A stretch of 64,000 bases of DNA, from positions 1 through 64,000 of the forward strand of contig JAPPNF010000171.1 of assembly GCA_028818755.1 (NCBI GenBank). The letters are read 5' to 3'. How positions within the stretch are numbered: position 1 is the first letter of the stretch; every line of letters starts with the position of its first letter. Under the pieces are notes generated by a model that did not search any database, had not been told where the DNA came from, and saw nothing but the letters and a program-made list of their open reading frames with translations. Source of the DNA: Deltaproteobacteria bacterium (GTDB lineage Bacteria > Desulfobacterota > Binatia > UBA9968 > JAJDTQ01). Positions 57,823-64,000 of this stretch are shown one piece after another. A program made the position numbers and the translations under genes.

Positions 57823-58197
57823 TCACACCCATTTTTCAACGCCATTGTCGACGAACAGGTTCCGGCGCCGGAACGGTGGCGGTGAGTTGGTCAGCAGATA
57901 TAACCGCAGGCTCTTCAACGACGTCGCAAACCACGGTTTTTCCAAGGGCGGGATATCCCTTGTCCAGGCGGGCGGAACCGTCCCCTGGAGCCCGGCGGCG
58001 TATTCGACCATGGCGGCAAGATAGTTCGCTTCGAACGAGGGGAGGCGGACCTCCGGTGCGTGCCGTAGAGTCTCCTCGAATTCACCACCGTTCAGACTTG
58101 CCAGGAAGTCGTGCAACTCGGCAAGAACGTAGGAGCGCGCATGGGGACGCGCTATGAGTTCCCCACACAGAGCCTGAAACTCCTGGTCTTTGCTCAT
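57823..58197 (-). CDS. Hypothetical protein, 124 aa
   Basis: Protein-like ORF: LPSFEANYLAAMVEYAAGLQGTVPPAWTRDIPPLEKPWFATSLKSLRLYLLTNSPPPFRRRNLFVDN; loosely recalls the DUF6036-partner (possible TA) family. Confidence 0.6.
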   Translation of the reverse strand: MSKDQEFQALCGELIARPHARSYVLAELHDFLASLNGGEFEETLRHAPEVRLPSFEANYLAAMVEYAAGLQGTVPPAWTRDIPPLEKPWFATSLKSLRLYLLTNSPPPFRRRNLFVDNGVEKWV

Positions 58198-58285
58198 CCT
58201 ACAACCGTAGCGATCACGGAGTGGGTGTCAACACGCCGTCTTGACATTGCCCGACAGGCTGGCCGACCGACTTCACAGGGCCACA

Positions 58286-58315
58286 TTGACGAAACCGGCC
58301 GCTCTTGTCTATGAT
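58286..58315 (+). promoter_or_regulatory. Sigma70-like promoter upstream of the alpha/beta hydrolase
   Basis: TTGACG (58286-58291), 18-nt spacer, TATGAT (58310-58315); about 44 nt before the GTG. Confidence 0.5.
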
Positions 58316-58358
58316 TCCCGCAGCCTTGCGGCACCCACACAGTCAAGCGGAGGACCGA

Positions 58359-59153
58359 GTGACAACGACGCCCAACTTCACCGAAGAGACCCTCGACATG
58401 GCCGGCATATCCCTGCAATTGCGACGCGGAGGCTCCGGAGAACCGCTGCTGATCCTTCACGGCGAGCTTTGGGTGCCGGACTGGGTCGAGGCACACGAGC
58501 TTCTGGCACAGCACTATTCGGTTTGCGTCCCCTCCCTGCCGGGCTTCGGCACCTCGTCATTCCCGGATTGGTTGATGTCTGTCCGGGACCTCTCTGCCTG
58601 GGTCAACTGGTTCGTACGGGAAAGCGGCCTGGCCACCCCGCTCAAGGTCATCGGCTTCTCCATGGGAGGATGGATCGCCGCCGAGATGGCCACCATGAAC
58701 AGCGCCATTTTCTCGAAGATGGTCCTGGTGGGGGCCGGCGGCATCAGGCCCCGGGAAGGGGAGATCTGGGACTATTTCCTGAACTCCGCCAAGGACGCGT
58801 TCCAGACATCGTTCCACGACCATGAATCGGCCCAGTACCTGAAGTACTACGGCCGCGACTGGACTCCGGACGAGGCCGAACAGGTCGAGACCAACCGGGA
58901 AGCGGCCATCCGCTACCTCTGGCGTCCCTACATGCACAGCGTCACGTTGCCGGACCTGCTGCCGGCCATTGCCACCCCGACCCTGCTCGTGTGGGGGCGG
59001 CAGGACGGCATCGTTCCCATCAGCAGTTGCGAGGCTTACGCGCAGGGAATACCCGATGCCCGGGTCGCGGTCATCGAGGACTGCGGCCACATGCCGGAGA
59101 TGGAGAAACCGGAGGAGTTCGCCAAGACCGTCATCGAGTTCCTGCGGGATTGA
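58359..59153 (+). CDS. Alpha/beta hydrolase
   Basis: VIGFSMGGWIAAEMA nucleophile elbow, VWGRQDGIVP, DCGHMPEMEKPEEF; GTG start preceded by GGAGG. Confidence 0.88.
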   Translation: MTTTPNFTEETLDMAGISLQLRRGGSGEPLLILHGELWVPDWVEAHELLAQHYSVCVPSLPGFGTSSFPDWLMSVRDLSAWVNWFVRESGLATPLKVIGFSMGGWIAAEMATMNSAIFSKMVLVGAGGIRPREGEIWDYFLNSAKDAFQTSFHDHESAQYLKYYGRDWTPDEAEQVETNREAAIRYLWRPYMHSVTLPDLLPAIATPTLLVWGRQDGIVPISSCEAYAQGIPDARVAVIEDCGHMPEMEKPEEFAKTVIEFLRD

Positions 59154-59178
59154 TGGCGGAAGCAGGGAGTAGAGCACG

Positions 59179-60414
59179 ATGTTCATAGGCCACTTTACCG
59201 AAGAGCCCTGGCAGAAAGAGGACTGGCCCGTGGAATGGGGGTCGGGCGTCATGGCGGTCAGCAACAGCGAATACGACCCGGTCCGCGCCGCCAACCTCTA
59301 CCATCGCTACATCGACGAGAAGCAGTACGCCGAGGAGATGGGCTTCGACGGGATCATGGTGAACGAACACCACAGCGCGCCGTTCTGCATGAACGGCGTG
59401 GCCAACGTCAAAGCCTCCATCCTTGCCCGCGTCACCAACAAGGCCAAGATCCTGCTTCTCGGCAATATCCTGCCCATCCACGACGATCCCCTTTGGCTGG
59501 CGGAGTCGCTGGCGATGATCGACGTGATCTCCCGCGGCCGCCTGATCCCCGGCGTGGTCCGGGGCGGCGGCAGCGAGAGCCTGACGCACAACATCCCGCC
59601 CCACTACAATCGCGAGCGCTTCGAGGAGGCCCACGACTTCCTCATCAAGACCTGGACCACCCCCGGCCCGTTCCGCTGGGAGGGCAAGCACTTCCATTAC
59701 CGGTACGTGAACCCCTGGGCGGTGCCCTATCAGAAACCGCACCCGCCAATCTGGGTGCCCGGCACCTCCAGCAGGGAGACGGTGGAATGGTGCGCCCGGC
59801 ACCGCTACCCATACATCATGCTGGCCAGCCAGATCGACCTGACCCAGCAGATGTACCAAGTCTACTATGACACCGCCCGGGAAGTGGGCTATGAAGCCGG
59901 GCCGCAACACCTGGGCTTCATGTTCTTCTTCCACGTGGAGGAAACCGAGGAGCGGGCCATCGAGGTGGGCCGCACCCTGACCCAAGGCGTGCGCAGCCCC
60001 TACGATCCCGGTGCGCAGAGGCCGAAGCCGTGGATCGCGGGCCCTCCGGGCATCGCCACCAAGAGCGCCCGGGCGCTCCGGCGCAAGATGACGGCCGCGG
60101 ACTCGTCCGGCCGCACCCGCGCGGGAGCCCGGGCGACCTTCGAAGACCAGGTGGCCACCCACGGCATGGTCGTCGGCACCCCCGACAGCGTCATCCCCAA
60201 GGTGCGCTACATCCTGGAGCAGCTCAGGCCCGGCACCATCATCTTCCGCACCGGCGACGGCGCCATGGACCACGAGTCGCAGATGCGCACGCTCAAGCTC
60301 ATGGGCGAGGAGGTCATGCCCAAGCTCCGGGAGATCGCCGACGAACTCGGCCTCCCCGGCCCGTACGATATCGACCCCATGACCAACGAACCGGTCGCCG
60401 CCATGGCGTCCTAG
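59179..60414 (+). CDS. LLM class flavin-dependent oxidoreductase (luciferase-like monooxygenase), paralogue 1
   Basis: MFIGHFTEEPWQKEDWP, GFDGIMVNEHHSAPFCMN, LLLGNILPIHDDPLWLAESLAMIDVISRGRLIPG. Confidence 0.93.
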   Translation: MFIGHFTEEPWQKEDWPVEWGSGVMAVSNSEYDPVRAANLYHRYIDEKQYAEEMGFDGIMVNEHHSAPFCMNGVANVKASILARVTNKAKILLLGNILPIHDDPLWLAESLAMIDVISRGRLIPGVVRGGGSESLTHNIPPHYNRERFEEAHDFLIKTWTTPGPFRWEGKHFHYRYVNPWAVPYQKPHPPIWVPGTSSRETVEWCARHRYPYIMLASQIDLTQQMYQVYYDTAREVGYEAGPQHLGFMFFFHVEETEERAIEVGRTLTQGVRSPYDPGAQRPKPWIAGPPGIATKSARALRRKMTAADSSGRTRAGARATFEDQVATHGMVVGTPDSVIPKVRYILEQLRPGTIIFRTGDGAMDHESQMRTLKLMGEEVMPKLREIADELGLPGPYDIDPMTNEPVAAMAS

Positions 60415-60455
60415 CGGCTGTTGGCCTGCGCCACGTTACAGGCCGGGAGGTAACG

Positions 60456-61691
60456 ATGTTCATCGGCCACTTCACCGAAGAGCCCTGGCAGGTCGACAAC
60501 TGGCCCGACGAGTGGGGCACCGGCATCCACAAGGTCAGCAACGCCGAGTACGACCCCAATCGGGCCGCCAACCTGTACAACCGCTACCTCGACGAGAAGG
60601 TCTACGCCGAGGAAGTGGGGTTCGACGGGCTGATGGTGAACGAGCACCACAGCGCTCCCTTCTGTATGAACGGCGTCGCCAACGTGCAGGCTTCGATCCT
60701 TGCCCGCATCACCACCAAGGTGAAGATCCTGCTGCTCGGCAACATCCTGCCCATCCACGACGACCCGCTGTGGCTGGCCGAGCAGTTGGCCATGATCGAC
60801 GTCATCTCCCGCGGCCGGCTGATCCCGGGGATCGTGCGCGGTTCGGGCGGCGAGAGCATCAGCCACAACATCCCGCCCCACTACAACCGCGAGCGCTTCG
60901 AGGAGGCCCACGACTTCCTCATCAAGACCTGGACCACCCCCGGCCCCTTCCGCTGGGAGGGCAAGCACTTCCACTACCGCTACGTGAACCCCTGGGCGGT
61001 GCCCTACCAGAAGCCGCACCCGCCCATCTGGGTGCCCGGCACATCCAGCCGGGAGACCGTGGAGTGGTGCGCCCGGCACCGCTATCCCTACGTCATGCTC
61101 TCGACCCAGCTCGAACTCACCCGGGAGATGTTCAAGGTCTACTACGAAACGGCGGAAGAGGAAGGCTACGAGGCCGGCCCGCAGCACCTGGGCTACATGT
61201 TCTTCGTGCACGTGGAGGAGACCAAGGCCAAGGCCATGGAAGTGGGGCGCACCCTGACCCAGGGAGTGCGCAGCCCCTTCGACCCGGGCGTCCAGAGGCC
61301 CATTCCCTGGATCATGAGCCCGCCGGGCCTGAACAGCCGAAGGGCCGTGGCCCTGCGGCGGCAGATGACGGCTCCGGACGCCACCGGGAAGACCCGGGCC
61401 GGCGCCCTCGCCTCCTTCGAGGACCAGGTGGCCACCAGGGGCATGATCGTCGGCACCCCCGACGAGTGCGTCGAGGGCATCCGCTACATCATGGAGTACC
61501 TGCGCCCGGGCATCATCATCTTCCGCACCGGCGACGGCGCCATGGACCACGAGTCCCAGATGCGCACGCTCAAGCTCATGGGCGAGGAAGTCCTGCCCGC
61601 CATGCGCGACATCGCCAGGGAGCTGGGCCTGCCCGGACCCTACGAGGTGGACCCCGCCACCAATGAGGCGCTTGAGGCGCTGGCTTCGTAA
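60456..61691 (+). CDS. LLM class flavin-dependent oxidoreductase (luciferase-like monooxygenase), paralogue 2
   Basis: MFIGHFTEEPWQVDNWP...; same length (411 aa), highly similar along the whole protein. Confidence 0.93.
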   Translation: MFIGHFTEEPWQVDNWPDEWGTGIHKVSNAEYDPNRAANLYNRYLDEKVYAEEVGFDGLMVNEHHSAPFCMNGVANVQASILARITTKVKILLLGNILPIHDDPLWLAEQLAMIDVISRGRLIPGIVRGSGGESISHNIPPHYNRERFEEAHDFLIKTWTTPGPFRWEGKHFHYRYVNPWAVPYQKPHPPIWVPGTSSRETVEWCARHRYPYVMLSTQLELTREMFKVYYETAEEEGYEAGPQHLGYMFFVHVEETKAKAMEVGRTLTQGVRSPFDPGVQRPIPWIMSPPGLNSRRAVALRRQMTAPDATGKTRAGALASFEDQVATRGMIVGTPDECVEGIRYIMEYLRPGIIIFRTGDGAMDHESQMRTLKLMGEEVLPAMRDIARELGLPGPYEVDPATNEALEALAS

Positions 61692-61803
61692 GAGGCGGCG
61701 CTTTCCGGTCTTTCTCGGAACCTAGGGGCAGCGGAAGAAGGCATTCCGATAGCCGACGGCGGAAACCGCGTTCCGCGAGTCCTTCATCGGGCGACGCGCT
61801 GAC

Positions 61804-62979
61804 ATGAGGAACCACACTTTCGACGCCCTGGTGATCGGCGGGGGAGTCAACGGGCTCTCGGCGCTGTATCACCTCGCGCGGCTCGGCGTGTCTCGGCTCG
61901 GACTGGTGGAACGGTTTTCCATCGGGCACGAGCGAGGCAGCTCGCACGGGGCGGCGCGCATCACGCGGAGCGCGTACACCGCGCCGGAGTACGTGCGCTT
62001 GATGCAATGGGTGCACGGGGAGGAGTGGCCCCGGTTGGAGAAGGACGCCGGCACCCGTCTCGTCCACCCGAATCCAGGACTCTTCGCGGGAGCTCCCTGC
62101 GACGGTTTCAACAGCTACATTCGCGCGGTGGGGCAGGAAGGCGTGGATGTCGACGTGGTCACGCCGGAGGAGGCGCGCAGGCTTTACCCCCAGTTCAAGC
62201 TGGAAGGCGTGGAGCGGGTGTTGCTCGACCGGACCGCCGGCATCGTCGCCGCCGGCGAAACCATGGAATCGCTGGCCCGGTTGGCCGGCGAGAACGGTGT
62301 GCGGATTTTCGAGAACACCGTCGTCCATGGGTTCGACCCCGCCGCCGACCCCGTCACCGTCGAGACCAGCGCCGGCGTCCTCGAGGCCGAGTGCCTGATC
62401 GTGGCCGCGGGCGCGTGGGCGGGACAGTTGCTGCCGTTCCTGGAGCCCAGGCTCGCGGTCGCCCGCCAGACGGTGGGGTATTTCATGCCGCCGGACAACA
62501 TCGACGCCTACCGGCCCGGCCGCTTCCCGGTGTGCATGTACATGGGAGAGGAAGAGAACGACGTGTTCTACGGCATGCCGGAGTTCGGCCGCACCGGCGT
62601 CAAGGTGGCGCGCCACGTCCGGTACGGCAGGAACGACGACCCCGACGACCCGCCGGATTCCGTGGCCCAGTACAGGATCGACGACCTGAACCGCTTCATG
62701 ACCATGTTGTTCAACGCCAGGGGTTGGACCCTCGCCGGCGCCGAGCACTGCCTGTACACGGTTTCCCCCAACGAGGACTTCATTATCGACCACCATCCCG
62801 AAAACCCGCGCATCGCCATCGGCGCGGGCTTCTCGGGCCACGGGTTCAAGTTCGCGCCCCTCAGCGGCAGGCTGCTGGCCGAGCTGGCGTGGGAAGGGAA
62901 GTTCTCCATACCCGAGGCCGAGACGGCACGGCGGCTTTTCTCGCTGGCAGACAAGGGGCAGAGCGTCCATGACGGCTAG
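61804..62979 (+). CDS. FAD-dependent oxidoreductase, monomeric sarcosine oxidase / N-methyltryptophan oxidase-like
   Basis: ALVIGGGVNGLSALYHLARLGVSRLGLVERF, SSHGAARITRSAY, YTVSPNEDFIIDHHPENPRIAIGAGFSGHGFKFAPLSGRLLAEL. Confidence 0.9.
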   Translation: MRNHTFDALVIGGGVNGLSALYHLARLGVSRLGLVERFSIGHERGSSHGAARITRSAYTAPEYVRLMQWVHGEEWPRLEKDAGTRLVHPNPGLFAGAPCDGFNSYIRAVGQEGVDVDVVTPEEARRLYPQFKLEGVERVLLDRTAGIVAAGETMESLARLAGENGVRIFENTVVHGFDPAADPVTVETSAGVLEAECLIVAAGAWAGQLLPFLEPRLAVARQTVGYFMPPDNIDAYRPGRFPVCMYMGEEENDVFYGMPEFGRTGVKVARHVRYGRNDDPDDPPDSVAQYRIDDLNRFMTMLFNARGWTLAGAEHCLYTVSPNEDFIIDHHPENPRIAIGAGFSGHGFKFAPLSGRLLAELAWEGKFSIPEAETARRLFSLADKGQSVHDG

Positions 62980-63048
62980 GGGCACCCAATGGAGTCTCGA
63001 GCGCTGACTTGACGGCAGATCTTCCCGAGAGGGAAATCACGCCGCTGA

Positions 63049-63540
63049 TCACGTGAAGTCAATCTCGTACAGGTCGTAGTGCGACTTGTGCATGCCCAGA
63101 CTGTCATAGGTCTGTTGGGCGACGGCGTTCGTGCGCTCCACGTAAAGGCGTATGCCGCAGACGTCGCCACGGGCCCCGGCAAGGCTCAACACGTGGTCGT
63201 ACATAGCGCGATAGACGCCCTTCCGCCGCCAGCCGGCATCCACGTAAACGCTCTGGATCCACCAGAAGGTGGCGTTGCGCCAGTCGCTCCACTCGTAGGT
63301 GATGAGCAGGCTTGCCACCACCGGAGCGGTGCCGCCTTCGGCTGCGTCCGCGGCCGCCACGAGATAGAATCCCTTCTCCGGCGCTTCGAACACGCCGGCT
63401 ACGCCCCGCCGTAGCGTTGTCGCATCCAGCATCTTGCCCTCGGTCTCCAGGGCCATGGCCTGCTGAAATGCCGCGATGCGCTCTGCGTCCGCCAAGGTTG
63501 CCGTTCGCACGCGTACCTTCGTGTTTGTTCTCTTCGTCAT
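63049..63540 (-). CDS. GNAT family N-acetyltransferase
   Basis: VRVRTATLADAERIAAFQ, WIQSVYVDAGWRRKGVYRAMYDHV, RLYVERTNAVAQQTYDSLGM; start MTKRTNTKV. Confidence 0.88.
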   Translation of the reverse strand: MTKRTNTKVRVRTATLADAERIAAFQQAMALETEGKMLDATTLRRGVAGVFEAPEKGFYLVAAADAAEGGTAPVVASLLITYEWSDWRNATFWWIQSVYVDAGWRRKGVYRAMYDHVLSLAGARGDVCGIRLYVERTNAVAQQTYDSLGMHKSHYDLYEIDFT

Positions 63541-63632
63541 TATTCTCCGTCTGCGAACTCGCCGTTCTCCATTTCCTGCTCCTCGTCTGGATCGTCCAGA
63601 CCCCGACAACGTCCGGGTCACCGACTAACCCC

Positions 63633-64000
63633 TCAGTCCCCCTCCAACAACGGCTCCAGCACCGGCCAGACGTTGTCCAGCAGCCGCGGCTGGGCCTTGG
63701 CGTTGGGGTGGATGCCGTCGCGCTGCATGAGGTTCTCGTCGAGGGCGACGCCTTCGAGGATGAAGGGTACGAGCGCGGCACCGGTCTCGGCGGCGACGTC
63801 GGGGTACATCCGGCGGAAGGCGCCGGTGTAGCGCGGCCCCAGGTTGGGGGTCATCTGCATGCCGGCGAGGACGGGTCTGGCGCCCGCGGCGATGACGGCG
63901 CGGCTCATGGCCAGGAGGTTGGCGCGGATGGAGGCCACGGGGTAGCCGCGCAGGCCGTCGTTGCCGCCCAGCTCGATGATGACGATGTCGGGCTTGTGGA
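63633..64000 (-). CDS. GDSL/SGNH arylesterase (TesA-like), 5' end beyond the window
   Basis: IVIIELGGNDGLRGYPVASIRANLLAM (block III), DGIHPNAKAQPRLLDNVWPVLEPLL (block V). Confidence 0.85.
   Translation of the reverse strand, partial: HKPDIVIIELGGNDGLRGYPVASIRANLLAMSRAVIAAGARPVLAGMQMTPNLGPRYTGAFRRMYPDVAAETGAALVPFILEGVALDENLMQRDGIHPNAKAQPRLLDNVWPVLEPLLEGD

Overview
High-GC bacterial chromosomal window, densely coded, dominated by catabolic and transport genes for cyclic amides and N-heterocycles. From left to right it holds: a phosphoketolase/acetate kinase/2-hydroxyacid dehydrogenase operon; TctABC, TRAP and ABC importers; topoisomerase III; an FdrA + DUF1116 + ring-opening amidohydrolase (cyanurate/barbiturate hydrolase family) operon; tandem deaminase-type amidohydrolases; an amidase/nitrilase/HyuA/HyuB operon; a TAXI protein/dihydropyrimidinase-like/UbiD/molybdenum hydroxylase cluster; and tandem luciferase-like monooxygenases. 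A probable small island (about 35.4-41.2 kb) interrupts this. It has a frameshifted tyrosine-recombinase tail on the left, and a RelE-like remnant plus a third amidohydrolase C-terminal scrap on the right. It carries a secreted papain-like protease, an OmpA-like protein and a caspase/peptidoglycan-binding/MORN protein, with an AAC(3)-I-like acetyltransferase at its edge. Other structure: a dispersed REP-like repeat family with MITE- or REPIN-like copies, a dRS3-like palindrome, a strong bidirectional terminator, and a perfect 23-bp hairpin in the 5' leader of a clan AA aspartic protease gene. The best candidates for something undescribed are the FdrA/DUF1116/ring-opening amidohydrolase operon and the three-gene protease cassette. 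I recognised no rRNA, tRNA or CRISPR array. All family calls come from reading motifs, not from database searches.
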